Below, piece by piece: positions 34,803 to 43,002 of a stretch of DNA of 64,000 nt. Made by a program: the position numbers and the translations under genes. Source of the stretch: Treponema sp. (lineage in GTDB: Bacteria; Spirochaetota; Spirochaetia; Treponematales; Treponemataceae); contig JAFXSM010000028.1 in assembly GCA_017525605.1 (NCBI GenBank), positions 37,179 through 101,178 on the forward strand, given 5' to 3'. The notes under the pieces were generated by a model that had not been told where the DNA came from, ran no database searches, and saw only the letters and a list, made by a program, of their open reading frames with translations. Within the stretch, counting starts at the first letter, position 1, and each line of letters begins with the position of its first letter.

Positions 34803-34938
34803 TTACTTAAACTGCTTACTTAATATGCCATTTTCTGTTTTTTTATGGTATAATTTAGTAAGCAATCCGACACTGTAATTCTTTATATATTAAGGAGTTA
34901 CAGTATTCTTAATCAAAACGAATATTTTTTTTACGGGC
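34803..34938. repeat. right-end repeats and outward promoter of the island
   Basis: The direct repeat TTACTTAA-N5-TTACTTAA (34803 and 34816) repeats the left-end pair with the same 13-base period. An extended -10 (TGGTATAAT, 34846-34854) points outward. An imperfect palindrome ACTGTAA..TTACAGT follows (34873-34905) with AAGGAG inside it. No start codon follows in a useful frame. These fit an attachment region with arm-type sites. Confidence 0.6.
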
Positions 34939-35357
34939 GGGCTATTCGTGATTCCTTCTTTCGCAAGGATTCTCGGCGCGGAAGGGGAACTTCTTCGCTA
35001 TTCTGTTCTTTACGCGAGAACGCTCTGCCCGGCTATCACATCGTTCATGCTGCAGTCGGTGTTTCAGGCATTTTTCATCGCGGCGGAAAAACCGCATTCA
35101 GAATCTATTCGCTCGGCTTTCTTTTGTGCGGAACGAATATTTTCGGCTCGTCGTTTTTCACTGCGCTGAACAACGGAATCGTGTCGGCTTTTCTTTCGGT
35201 CTTGAGAACACTGGTCTTTCAGGTGAGCTTTATCCTTCTTCTGCCTGTTCTTCTTGGCACGGCCGGAATCTGGCTTGCCTCTCCAGGAGCGGAACTTTTC
35301 TGCCTTGTAATGACCGCAGGCTGTTTTTTCGGGTTCAGAAAAAAGTATAATTACTAG
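34939..35357 (+). pseudogene. MATE-family transporter fragment, right part, with internal deletion
   Basis: From 34939 the frame reads Gly-Leu-Phe-Val-Ile-Pro-Ser-Phe-Ala-Arg-Ile-Leu-Gly-Ala-Glu-Gly and continues LCPAITSFMLQSVFQAFF and IAAEKP, the MATE segment following the left fragment. Near 35095 the sequence jumps, in another frame, to the C-terminal helices (IYSLGFLLCGTNIFGSSFF, then TALNNGIVSAFLSVLRT) and ends at a plausible native stop (GFRKKYNY). About 200 middle residues are missing. The gene is therefore dead independently of the island. Confidence 0.8.
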
Positions 35358-35381
35358 GAAATTTTATTCAGGGAGAATCTT

Positions 35382-36560
35382 ATGGCATCGCTGTTACTTG
35401 CCGTCATTTATCTCATCTTCATGAGCCTCGGTCTTCCGGACTCGCTTCTCGGCGCGGGTTGGCCGACAATGCACAAAGCGTTCGGAGTTTCCTCGTCGTA
35501 TGCAGGCTACGTTTCGATGACGATTGCGTTCATGACGATTATCTCCGCATTGCTGAGCCCAAAGCTCATTCAGAAAGTGCACACGAAATGGATTGTTGCG
35601 GTCTCGATTTCGCTCACGGTTGCGGGCTTGCTCGGTTTTTCCCTCTCAAGCGCGTATTTCATGCTCTTCCTGTTCGCAGTTCCTTACGGGCTTGGAGCGG
35701 GCGCAATCGATGCAGCTGTGAACCACTACGTCGCGAACAATTATTCAGGCGCGGTGATGAATTTCCTGCACTGCTTTTACGGGGTCGGAGCGGTAATCAG
35801 CCCGAACATCATGGCGGCGGCACTCAAGCACGCAAGGTGGAACGAGGGCTACAGATGGACTTCATACATGCAGATTGGAATCCTCATCGTCGTGATTCTG
35901 TCGTTCTCTTTATGGAAGAAAAATGAAAGCGCGACGGAAGAGGAAAAAACCGCCGCGAAAGGAATACGGGAAACGCTCAAAGCACCGGGCGTTCTCCCTA
36001 CCCTCATCGCGTTTTTCGGGTACTGCGCGGGGGAAGCGACGTGCTTTTTGTGGACTTCGAGCTATTTCGCGGGAACGAAAGAAGGGCTTTCGAAAGAACT
36101 TGTCGCGTCATTCGCTTCGCTGATTTTCGGAGGACTCATGGCAGGCCGGATTATTTCAGGTCTCGTCTCGAACAAACTCGGCGACAAAAAGCTAATCAGA
36201 TTCGGAATCCTAGTCGAATTCGTAGGGATCATGCTTGTGTTCGCGTCACCGAACAACTACGTTCTTGCCGCAATCGGATTCGTGACAATCGGATGCGGAA
36301 TGGGGCCCGTCTATCCTGCAATCCAGCACATGGCACCGTCAAAGTTCGGAAAAGAATACAGCGCGTCTGCAATCGGACTCCAGATGGCATCCGCATATGT
36401 TGGGACGACGTTCATGCCGATGGTTTTCGGAATTTTGCAGGAGAAATTCGGAATCTGGATAATGCCGTGGTACATTCTCTTTTTCATGCTCATCAATTTC
36501 GGCTTCCTTGAATTGTCGAACAAACTTGCAAAGAGAAAATCCCTAGCTGCTGAACCGTGA
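35382..36560 (+). CDS. major facilitator superfamily transporter
   Basis: 392 residues, about 12 membrane helices. The early segment [23 protein letters not shown], the [20 protein letters not shown] loop and [16 protein letters not shown] resemble the FucP/sugar-type MFS branch. The second half includes [28 protein letters not shown]. The substrate cannot be told. It is preceded by a modest ribosome site (GGGAGAAT) and overlaps the convergent glnQ-like gene by 18 bases at its 3' end. Confidence 0.85.
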   Translation: MASLLLAVIYLIFMSLGLPDSLLGAGWPTMHKAFGVSSSYAGYVSMTIAFMTIISALLSPKLIQKVHTKWIVAVSISLTVAGLLGFSLSSAYFMLFLFAVPYGLGAGAIDAAVNHYVANNYSGAVMNFLHCFYGVGAVISPNIMAAALKHARWNEGYRWTSYMQIGILIVVILSFSLWKKNESATEEEKTAAKGIRETLKAPGVLPTLIAFFGYCAGEATCFLWTSSYFAGTKEGLSKELVASFASLIFGGLMAGRIISGLVSNKLGDKKLIRFGILVEFVGIMLVFASPNNYVLAAIGFVTIGCGMGPVYPAIQHMAPSKFGKEYSASAIGLQMASAYVGTTFMPMVFGILQEKFGIWIMPWYILFFMLINFGFLELSNKLAKRKSLAAEP

Positions 36561-37301
36561 AAGGAACGCCCTCGTGCGCTCCGTTTTCGGGTGGTTGATT
36601 ACGTCGTCCGGCTTTCCCTGCTCCACGATAACTCCGCCGTCCATGAAGATGATTTCGGTGGAGATGTCATGCGCGAACGACATTTCATGCGTCACGACGA
36701 CCATCGTCATCTTCTCGCTCGCAAGCTCCTTTATTACGGCAAGGATTTCCCCCGTAAGCTCCGGGTCGAGCGCGGAAGTCGGCTCGTCGAAAAGAAGCAC
36801 TTCCGGATTCAGAGCAAGCGCGCGCGCGATTGACACACGCTGCTGCTGTCCGCCAGAAAGCTCGCACGGATAATTTTTCATCCGCTCGCCAAGCCCGATT
36901 CGTTTCAGAAGCTCAACGGCTTTTTCGGTCGCTTCTTCGCGCGTTTTCCGCAAGACGCGGATCTGCGGCTCAACGACATTCTGCAGAACCGAATAATGCG
37001 GAAAAAGATTGAAATTCTGGAACACGAGACCGCTTTTCAATGTGATTTCGTGGCGGAGTTTCTTGTCGGAATACACGCCGTCCGTCACGAGCGGAAGGCC
37101 ACAGATTTCGATGCTGCCTCCGCTCACGGTCTCAAGCTGGGAAACGCAGCGGAGGATTGTTGATTTTCCGCTTCCTGAAGGCCCGATTATCGAAAGAACC
37201 TGTCCTTTTTTCACGGAAAAAGAAATGTCCTTCAAGATTTCAGTTTTTCCGAATGATTTTTTCAGATTTTTCACGCAGATGATTTCATTCGTCTCGCTCA
37301 T
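36543..37301 (-). CDS. polar amino acid ABC transporter ATP-binding protein
   Basis: 252 residues, GlnQ type. Walker [15 protein letters not shown] (about 37-50), Q loop [19 protein letters not shown], signature [15 protein letters not shown], Walker [15 protein letters not shown] and [11 protein letters not shown] with the H switch. Last gene of a binding protein, permease, ATPase operon. The NFNLFPH..LEN-type Q-loop region is typical of polar amino acid uptake. Confidence 0.92.
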   Translation of the reverse strand: MSETNEIICVKNLKKSFGKTEILKDISFSVKKGQVLSIIGPSGSGKSTILRCVSQLETVSGGSIEICGLPLVTDGVYSDKKLRHEITLKSGLVFQNFNLFPHYSVLQNVVEPQIRVLRKTREEATEKAVELLKRIGLGERMKNYPCELSGGQQQRVSIARALALNPEVLLFDEPTSALDPELTGEILAVIKELASEKMTMVVVTHEMSFAHDISTEIIFMDGGVIVEQGKPDDVINHPKTERTRAFLSRFSS

Positions 37302-37328
37302 TTTTGTGCTCCGTTCATCTTCAGTTCA

Positions 37329-38006
37329 TCAACGATAATAGCCAAGCTTCTTTTCAAGCTGTGCAAAAACAATCGAAACGAACCAGTTCATCACAAAGTA
37401 GAAAACGCCAGCGATGAAAAGCGGCGCGAAGCTGAAAAGCGCGCCCTGCCTCTCATTCGCGACCATCAGAAGTTCGCTCACCCCGATTACGCTCACGAGA
37501 GCCGTGTCCTTCACGAGCGTGATGACCTCGTTTCCCATCGCGGGAACAATTCTTTTTACAACCTGCGGAAGAATAATCCTGAAAAATGTCTGATATTTCT
37601 TGTAGCCGAGAACCTGGCACGCCTCATACTGCCCTTTCGGGATAGATTCGATTCCGCCGCGGTAGATTTCCGCAAAGTATGCGGCATAGTTCACGCTCAA
37701 CGCGATTATCGCCGCCGTGAACCTGTCCCATTTGAAGCTCACGTCAAAGCCCATCGAAACGAGCCACCGGACAAAAAGCCCGGGTCCGAAATAGACAACA
37801 AGCAATTGCAACATGAGCGGAGTTCCGCGGATTACGAGAAGAAAAATGTTCGTAATCCATGAAAGGACTTTATCCTTGCTCATTCTTCCGAGAACAATCG
37901 GAAGAGCCAGAGGAATCGAAAAAATCAGGGTGAGGAAAAACACCTCAAGCGACGTGACAGAGCCGTCGAACATCGCAGAAAGCATTTTCATGTATTTAGG
38001 AGACAT
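37329..38006 (-). CDS. polar amino acid ABC transporter permease
   Basis: 225 residues of the HisM/GlnP type, with about five helices. The amino-acid permease motif is complete: VIRGTPLMLQLLVVYFG, SVNYAAYFAEIYRGGIESIPKGQYEACQVLGY and ILPQVVKRIVPAMGNEVITLVKDTALVSVIGVSEL. A single permease gene is present, so it probably works as a homodimer. It lies 27 bases upstream of the ATPase gene. Confidence 0.93.
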   Translation of the reverse strand: MSPKYMKMLSAMFDGSVTSLEVFFLTLIFSIPLALPIVLGRMSKDKVLSWITNIFLLVIRGTPLMLQLLVVYFGPGLFVRWLVSMGFDVSFKWDRFTAAIIALSVNYAAYFAEIYRGGIESIPKGQYEACQVLGYKKYQTFFRIILPQVVKRIVPAMGNEVITLVKDTALVSVIGVSELLMVANERQGALFSFAPLFIAGVFYFVMNWFVSIVFAQLEKKLGYYR

Positions 38007-38033
38007 CGGGACTTCCAGAAATTTATTTGAATT

Positions 38034-38840
38034 TTATTTGATTACAGAGATATTCTTGCCGAACCATTTGTCACAAATCGCGGCGACAGTTCCGTCAGCA
38101 GACATTTCCTTGAGGATTCCCCAAACTGCATCGCGAAGCTCGCCCTCGCTCTTCCTGAAGCCGACACCGTACCCTTCGTTTGCAAGAGCCTCGTCAACAA
38201 CGACGAACGGCTTTTTCGTCTGCGCAATCGAATAGTTCGCAACGACGCTGTCCATCACGACGGCATCTACGCCGCCGATGTCCAAATCGTTCAGCGCGGT
38301 GATATTGTCCTTGAAGTAAATAGTTTTTCCGATAGAAGAAGCGAAAGCCTTATTGTCATCGACAGCTTCCTGCGCGCTTGAGCCGCTCTGAATGCCGATT
38401 GTCTTTCCTTTCATGTCCGAAAGCGACTTGATTCCGCTGTCAGCGCGGACGACAAGAACCTGCTCGTTGTTCAAATACGCTTCCGTAAAGCTCAAAGCCT
38501 CTTTGCGCTCTTCCGTGATTGTGAACCCGTTCCAGATGCAGTCGATTTTGCCTGTCTCAAGTTCCATTTCCTTCGCTTTCCAGTCAATCGGCTGTGCCTT
38601 GAACTCAACGCCGAGACGCTTGGCAACTTCCTTTGCAAGGTCGATGTCGTAGCCGACAATCTCGTTCGTGTCGTTGTCGCGGAAGCCGAGCGGCGGGAAG
38701 GACGCGTCAAGACCGAGAACAAAAGTTCCGCGGGATTTCAAAGCCTCGACAGGATTCACGCTCTGTTTTGCATTTTTCTTGCACGAAGCAAGAGCAAAAA
38801 CAGCACAAGAAAGAAGAAGGCATCCAATAATTTTTTTCAT
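38034..38840 (-). CDS. amino acid ABC transporter substrate-binding lipoprotein
   Basis: 268 residues. The lipoprotein signal ends at Cys20 (FALASC). The SBP_bac_3 fold is clear: GTFVLGLDASFPPLGFRD, VGYDIDLAKEVAKRLGV, IDCIWNGFTITEERKEALSFTEAY and KTIGIQSGSSAQEAV. It binds a polar amino acid in the periplasm; the exact ligand is unknown. First gene of the operon, with a leader of about 70 bases. Confidence 0.92.
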   Translation of the reverse strand: MKKIIGCLLLSCAVFALASCKKNAKQSVNPVEALKSRGTFVLGLDASFPPLGFRDNDTNEIVGYDIDLAKEVAKRLGVEFKAQPIDWKAKEMELETGKIDCIWNGFTITEERKEALSFTEAYLNNEQVLVVRADSGIKSLSDMKGKTIGIQSGSSAQEAVDDNKAFASSIGKTIYFKDNITALNDLDIGGVDAVVMDSVVANYSIAQTKKPFVVVDEALANEGYGVGFRKSEGELRDAVWGILKEMSADGTVAAICDKWFGKNISVIK

Positions 38841-38899
38841 AATTGAACCTCTATTTTTTACATTTTTAACGAAAGACGCACCGTTTATTATTCCGAGCC

Positions 38900-38945
38900 G
38901 ATTCGCATTCGTGAATTATAGTAAAAATGCGCCTTTAATAAAAGT
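38900..38945 (-). promoter_or_regulatory. promoter of the amino acid transporter operon
   Basis: A perfect TATAAT lies on the minus strand (38915-38920), with TTTATT 16 bases upstream as a weak -35. The transcript would have a leader of about 70 bases before the binding-protein ATG. From 38841 to 39098 I see no gene. Confidence 0.5.
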
Positions 38946-39098
38946 AAACAGATTAAATCAATAATGAACAAAGGTCGAACGAAATTTTCTGTCCCGCCTA
39001 CTCTATCTCCCCGAACAACCACTCTCCGCCGCATTTGTAAAATTCTTCATGTTCATCTTTCTAAAATCCTTTTGATTTTTCAGTTCAAACTTCATTCG

Positions 39099-40469
39099 CT
39101 ACAGCAAATTCCATTTTTCCAATGTTTTTCTGGCATCTTTCTCGACCCAATCCATATAACGAGATTTGTTTTTATTGTAGATTTCGAGAACATTCTTATT
39201 GAACGAAGGATTTTTCTTTGAAAGCAGATAATCGTAAATCGGAATTGCGACATAGCCGTTTTTCTCTTTCCTTAATCGTTTTAAAAGAGCTTTATCAACG
39301 GAATCGTCCTCGAAACGCTCAATTTGCTCGAAAAATTCATCGAAAACAAACCCAGAAAGCTCCGGCAGTTCCTTGACGAAAATCTTTCCGACATCATAAT
39401 TTTCGTCAAGCAGATTTTCTATGCAGAATGAGAGAATCCCGGAACCATGAATATATTCATCTGAATTTTTCAGAGCCGAAACCATGCAATCAAGCGCGCG
39501 TTTTTTGTCATGTTCCAGAAGATTCTTGGCAGAATCCAACTTCACGACATGATATTTTTCCCACATTTCAAACAAAATGTCATCGTAAAATCCGTCGGTG
39601 TATGTTTCCAAAGCCTCCGCAATAAATCCAAGATGATATTTCCGAATATTTCTGTTCGTTCTTGAAGAAAAGACTTTTCTCAATTCCTTCTTCGAAAAAT
39701 CATCTTTAAACATCGCAAGCGACTTGTAAAACTCTTTCCATTCGTTGTGAAAATATTTTGATGGCAGAATCGAATTCATGTATTCTGCAAAAAAAGGTTT
39801 TAACGAATCGTTCAAGATGTACGGGCAGGCTTTGAAAAACAGATATTTTCTTTCCTTATTATTAAGTGAGAGAACAAGCGGATAATCTTCTTTATTCTGA
39901 TACTTTGCCAGCGAAAAAATCGCGTTTTCATTTCCAGCCAATGCCCATTTTCGAGTAAGCTCATAAAATCCTTGAGATTTTTTGTCGCTGTGCAGAAGTT
40001 TGTAAGCATGGAGCAAAGGAGATTGAGTTTCCAAAAGCTGGATGTCAATTTTATCTTTGGCTTCTTGGGAAATCAGATTTTCAATCATGTCGAGGAAAAT
40101 GTCCCCCACCCGCTCCGTAAAAACAATGCAGCCGAACATAGTTTCGATTGATTCCGTGTCGGAAAGTGAACCGAGCGCGATTTTATCCCAATCAAGTTTT
40201 TCATTGCGCTCGACAAGAGCCTGAAGCGCATAAGAGCGGACAACGCCATTTTTGTCACGAAGCAGCTTTTCAAGCTCCGCTTTTGTGCATGAGTCCCGGA
40301 CAATTTCGTAAAGCGAATATTGCTCCGGTTTCTCCGCCGACTCGTAAACAGCAGACCCCATGTAGCAGTTTATTTCCCGCATCTTATTCAGAACCGAATC
40401 GAGAGAATCATCTGCATGGCAAACAGCAAAAACAAGAAACAAAAGAATTGAAAAAACAATTTTTCTCAT
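39099..40469 (-). CDS. secreted HEAT-like repeat protein, function unknown
   Basis: 456 residues with a signal peptide (about 1-19, cleavage after VCHA). The mature part is all-helical and contains HEAT-like units: NGVVRSYALQALVERNEKLDW near residue 75 and DKALLKRLRKEKNGYVAIPIYDYLL near 400. No catalytic motif is seen. It stands alone between the ABC operon and tRNA-Arg. I do not recognise a named family. Confidence 0.65.
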   Translation of the reverse strand: MRKIVFSILLFLVFAVCHADDSLDSVLNKMREINCYMGSAVYESAEKPEQYSLYEIVRDSCTKAELEKLLRDKNGVVRSYALQALVERNEKLDWDKIALGSLSDTESIETMFGCIVFTERVGDIFLDMIENLISQEAKDKIDIQLLETQSPLLHAYKLLHSDKKSQGFYELTRKWALAGNENAIFSLAKYQNKEDYPLVLSLNNKERKYLFFKACPYILNDSLKPFFAEYMNSILPSKYFHNEWKEFYKSLAMFKDDFSKKELRKVFSSRTNRNIRKYHLGFIAEALETYTDGFYDDILFEMWEKYHVVKLDSAKNLLEHDKKRALDCMVSALKNSDEYIHGSGILSFCIENLLDENYDVGKIFVKELPELSGFVFDEFFEQIERFEDDSVDKALLKRLRKEKNGYVAIPIYDYLLSKKNPSFNKNVLEIYNKNKSRYMDWVEKDARKTLEKWNLL

Positions 40470-40631
40470 GCCTAAATTGTAACATAGATTTTTCGCAGAA
40501 AAAATTTCGTGACCGCGTTTATGCGTGCTACAATTTTTATATTTTCAAATAAAAGCGGAAGTTTATAGTGCAGATTTTGATTTTCCACTTGATTCTTTTT
40601 TTCAAATCTGATATATTACTTTTCATTGAAT

Positions 40632-40706
40632 GAGATTGTAGCTCAGCTGGATTAGAGCATCTGCCTTCTAAGCAGAGGGTCGCTGGTTCGAGCCCAGTCA
40701 GTCTCA
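40632..40706 (+). tRNA. tRNA-Arg (anticodon UCU)
   Basis: Cloverleaf with acceptor GAGATTG/CAGTCTC, D arm GCTC..GAGC, anticodon stem TCTGC/GCAGA around loop CTTCTAA (anticodon TCT) and T arm GCTGG TTCGAGC CCAGT. CCA is not encoded. It reads AGA/AGG. The region after it is an accessory zone, as often seen next to tRNA genes. Confidence 0.93.
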
Positions 40707-40708
40707 TT

Positions 40709-40745
40709 AAGGCGAGGCTTTGTTTTTCAGGGTCTCGCCTTTTTC
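40709..40745 (+). terminator. terminator after tRNA-Arg
   Basis: AAGGCGAG and CTCGCCTT form an 8-bp stem-loop followed by a T run, beginning three bases past the tRNA. Confidence 0.85.
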
Positions 40746-40746
40746 G

Positions 40747-41475
40747 TCATGTAGAAGCTCAAAAAGCACTTCACGCTCGAGCGTATGCGTTGCCGTTACG
40801 CGTTCCGCTCTCAAGGTTCATAATGGGATCCTGCGAAGTCCTATAGGAGCTGACAACACCGCTTCCAGACAGAAGCTCAGCGAATGGCAGTCAAAGGCGA
40901 GGACGTTCACCGAGCAGACTGGAATCAGGCGCGACTACGCCAGGGAGTACGTGGGGACGAAGGGAGAGCAGCCGAGGGGGATTGCGACGCCGAAAGAAGC
41001 CGATAATAAGTCTATGAACGATAGCGTTGAACTTGCAAAAAAGATGTTCCCAAGCGAAAAGTTTATAGAGCAAGAAAGTAATATTTTCGTTTCAGAATTC
41101 CGAATTCCCAAAAACAAACAGCAAAAAGAAGTTTTTGAGAAAGAACTGAAAATGGCACAAATTGCGAAAAATGCAGGTCATTGCATTTGCCTATTATCGG
41201 AGCGAGGAACAGGAAAAAATCCGGACTCAATAATGGACGGTGAAATTACCGAGTTCAAAAACATAACAGGAAATATAAAGGCTGTAGGGAAACGTTTTAG
41301 CGAAGCAATGAAACAAGGAAAAAATGTCTTTTTAAATATTGAATCTGATTTGAAAGTTCACGATGTCTACAAAAAAATAAAAGGCGAAATAAATGCCAAT
41401 AATTATAAAACAGGGAAAATATTTATTTTCTGCTCTGGAAAAATGTATATATGGAGTGTGGAAAAGTTCTTGTAA
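40747..41475 (+). pseudogene. 5'-truncated polymorphic toxin with CdiA-CT-like nuclease domain
   Basis: The frame is open from inside the tRNA terminator but has no credible start before ATG 41011. Upstream residues (LSEWQSKARTFTEQTGIRRD, then YAREYVGTK) resemble linkers that precede toxin domains in phage-head or Rhs/Cdi-type proteins. The C-terminal 150 residues show CICLLSERGTGKNPDSIMDG and EITEFKNITG, the pattern of CdiA C-terminal tRNA nuclease domains (E/D..PD..dG..tEfK). Delivery domains are absent, so it is an orphan toxin tip or cassette. Activity is unknown. Confidence 0.65.
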
Positions 41476-41544
41476 TTTTTCCACACTTAAGGTTTAATAG
41501 TAAATGCCAGCGTACCCGTAACCAATCGGGCGAGGGCAGCCTTA

Positions 41545-41578
41545 AACCTCCGTATGTACTGCGGAGGTGTTTTTTTTA
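41545..41578 (+). terminator. Rho-independent terminator
   Basis: ACCTCCG / CGGAGGT stem with a 9-base loop followed by eight T, about 70 bases after the toxin frame. The 160 bases after it hold no gene I can support; a minus-strand frame ending NGVTAEILNEFAEKL near 41580 may be a gene tail. Confidence 0.85.
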
Positions 41579-41739
41579 TAGCTTCTCGGCAAATTCATTC
41601 AAGATTTCCGCCGTGACTCCGTTCCTGCAATTTTTCTTTCAGACGCTTTTGCAGAATGCCTTGCAAGAAAATCAAATGACAAGAGTACTTAGATTTATCA
41701 AGTAAGAATGATTACAATGAACATGCTGAGAGGTGGTAA

Positions 41740-41928
41740 ATGATTACGTCAAAAGAAGCTGTATGGTTGCCGTATATTGTTGATTGGAAAGATGTTGGAA
41801 TACCAATTTGGAAAGAAAATACACATGATTGGATAAAAGAAGCCCTTTATCTTTTTCAACACAAGAAAACTGAAAAATTCATTAAATTGCTCGAAGAACA
41901 TGGAATAATTGAGCCTGAAAAGGAATAG
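41740..41928 (+). CDS. small acidic protein, candidate immunity protein
   Basis: 62 residues: an N-terminal SKEAVWLPYIVDWKDVGIPI then two amphipathic helices (HDWIKEALYLFQHKKTEKFI, KLLEEHGIIEPEKE). A ribosome site (AGAGGTGG) precedes the ATG. I do not recognise a named family. Its size, acidity and position after the toxin fragment suggest an immunity role, which is inference. Confidence 0.5.
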   Translation: MITSKEAVWLPYIVDWKDVGIPIWKENTHDWIKEALYLFQHKKTEKFIKLLEEHGIIEPEKE

Positions 41929-41934
41929 CCACAC

Positions 41935-42075
41935 ATGGACGACAACTTCAAATGCATTTACAAAATACTGACAGCATTCGAGAAGTCGCTTGATGTCGAG
42001 GAGTTCGACATTGCGAACATCTCGGCGGGAATTCTTCGGTGGAAATATGAGAGAAACTGCAAGAAAAGTTTGTGA
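41935..42075 (+). pseudogene. truncated YjcQ-like head
   Basis: 46 codons starting Met-Asp-Asp and reading FKCIYKILTAFEKSLDVEEF, which resembles the N-terminal part of YjcQ-type small winged-helix proteins, then stopping early after IRRW-like residues. It starts seven bases after the preceding stop. Probably a fragment left by recombination. Confidence 0.4.
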
Positions 42076-42099
42076 AATACTTTTGAGGGAGAAATAATA

Positions 42100-42312
42100 A
42101 TGCTTTTTACGGCTGATATATTTGAAATAGTTGAAAAATTTTCTTCAGATATTCAAATAATTGATAGAGAACGCCATCAAGTTTATACGCTTACAAACCT
42201 CGATAAGGCGACATCAGACGAAATAGATATTTTGAAGGACTTTGAAGCTACTCATCTTCGTTGTGAAGACCGCCACGTGTTTACAAACTACGAAGAATTA
42301 GAGAATTACTAA
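42100..42312 (+). CDS. small hypothetical protein
   Basis: 70 residues, acidic (IFEIVEKFSSDIQIIDRERH, then EIDILKDFEATHLRCEDRHV). A GGAG ribosome site is 9 bases before the ATG. It was not recognised as a family member; it sits in the row of small genes after the orphan toxin. Confidence 0.45.
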   Translation: MLFTADIFEIVEKFSSDIQIIDRERHQVYTLTNLDKATSDEIDILKDFEATHLRCEDRHVFTNYEELENY

Positions 42313-42314
42313 GC

Positions 42315-42479
42315 ATGGACGACATGACAGAATACGAAAAATGGAAGAAAAGCCCCTCCGCCTCCTGTTTTATCACACGGATTTGGAAAAATCTAACGAT
42401 TTTTCCTTATTTTCTAATCATCAGATTTTGCGTTCGAAAAGTCTCTGGTTGTAGAATCTGTCTTGGAGGCAAAATATGA
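42315..42479 (+). pseudogene. cassette head MDDMTEYEKWK joined to unrelated sequence
   Basis: The first 11 codons (MDDMTEYEKWK) are almost the same DNA as the start at 43003 (31 of 33 bases). After that the reading frame gives a Cys/Ile/Phe-rich tail that does not look like a real protein. It appears to be a gene start left after its body was exchanged or lost. Confidence 0.55.
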
Positions 42480-42483
42480 TTAG

Positions 42484-42807
42484 CTTGATGCGTATGCAAA
42501 ATCTCATGAAAGGGAATCAGCGAAGTTTCTGACAACGTTTGAGGGGAAAGATATCTATGTAGGAACTTTTCTCGATAACAGACCTCGTATTATCGGATAC
42601 CCACTCTTGATGACAGAGATTCAAGACCAAGTAGTTGCATTGTCTCTCCAAGATATAAAAAAAGTTCTACGTTCTCTTCCAGATGAAGATTGATTTTACG
42701 CAAATGGAAAATTTTATGAATATCCGTGGGAATACAAGAAACAAGGAGGTTGGACAGATGATAACATTCAAGCTGATATCGAGAAACGGCTCAAAGAATT
42801 TTTATAA
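42484..42807 (+). pseudogene. immunity-like gene body with internal TGA, lacking a start
   Basis: Continuous protein-like sequence in one frame: YAKSHERESAKFLTTFEGKD, then RPRIIGYPLLMTEIQDQVVA, LRSLPDED, a TGA at 42691-42693, then FYANGKFYEYPWEYKKQGGW and IEKRLKEFL. No start codon exists in frame upstream and the TGA interrupts it. The tail overlaps the next gene by 50 bases in another frame. Likely a decaying small gene. Confidence 0.55.
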
Positions 42808-42985
42808 GTTTTCTGCTGCTGGATTGTGTGGGATTATTTTAATTGATATAGAAACATTTGAAATTGGATTCAATAAAGTTAATGGTTTCTTGAAAGATAA
42901 CGAAAAAGAAAAATTATTATATATTGCAAAAAGGAAATTGACAGAAATGCACTTTCCTGAATCTTGTATTTATGCAACGCACTGA
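42758..42985 (+). CDS. small hypothetical protein
   Basis: 75 residues; the ATG at 42758 has a perfect AAGGAGG eight bases upstream, so I prefer it to longer in-frame starts. Sequence: FKLISRNGSKNFYKFSAAGL, a beta-rich central part, and a C-terminal helix (EKEKLLYIAKRKLTEMHF). Not recognised. Position and size fit an immunity-type gene, by inference. Confidence 0.5.
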   Translation: MITFKLISRNGSKNFYKFSAAGLCGIILIDIETFEIGFNKVNGFLKDNEKEKLLYIAKRKLTEMHFPESCIYATH

Positions 42986-43002
42986 TTAAGGAACTTCAAC
43001 AC

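Larger units (their letters stand above)
16030..34950. mobile_element. integrated mobilizable island carrying a Pho regulon
   Basis: The two ends interrupt one MATE gene: residues up to Gly-Trp-Phe-Ala-Ile-Ser lie at the left and Gly-Leu-Phe-Val-Ile-Pro-Ser-Phe onward at the right, with six residues aligned on both sides. At the DNA level an imperfect repeat, TTCGCCATATCCT (16023-16035) and TTCGTGATTCCT (34945-34956), marks the junctions. The right end carries tyrosine integrase, excisionase-like, ParB-like and MobV relaxase genes; the remainder is phosphate-scavenging cargo. Base composition is more A+T-rich than the flanks. No type IV secretion genes are seen, so it would be mobilizable rather than self-transmissible. 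Exact ends are not proven. Confidence 0.78.

Noticed and set aside
16030..34950. Island as a prophage or self-transmissible conjugative element
   Set aside because: No capsid, terminase, lysis, VirB4/VirD4 or other secretion genes are present; only relaxase, ParB-like, Xis-like and integrase genes are seen.
36543..36560. Overlap of the MFS and amino acid ATPase genes as a fusion or error
   Set aside because: The genes are convergent, both have full-length normal C termini, and an 18-base convergent overlap is ordinary.
39099..40469. TPR or chaperone function for the secreted helical protein
   Set aside because: Only HEAT-like helices are visible; no TPR consensus or catalytic residues, so no function is assigned.
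40632..40706. tRNA-Arg as the attachment site of the phosphate island
   Set aside because: The island's ends lie in the MATE gene 6-25 kb away, and no copy of the tRNA 3' end was seen at the island junctions.
41580..41640. Minus-strand gene tail ending NGVTAEILNEFAEKL
   Set aside because: The open stretch is only about 20 codons before frames shift; too little to annotate as a gene.
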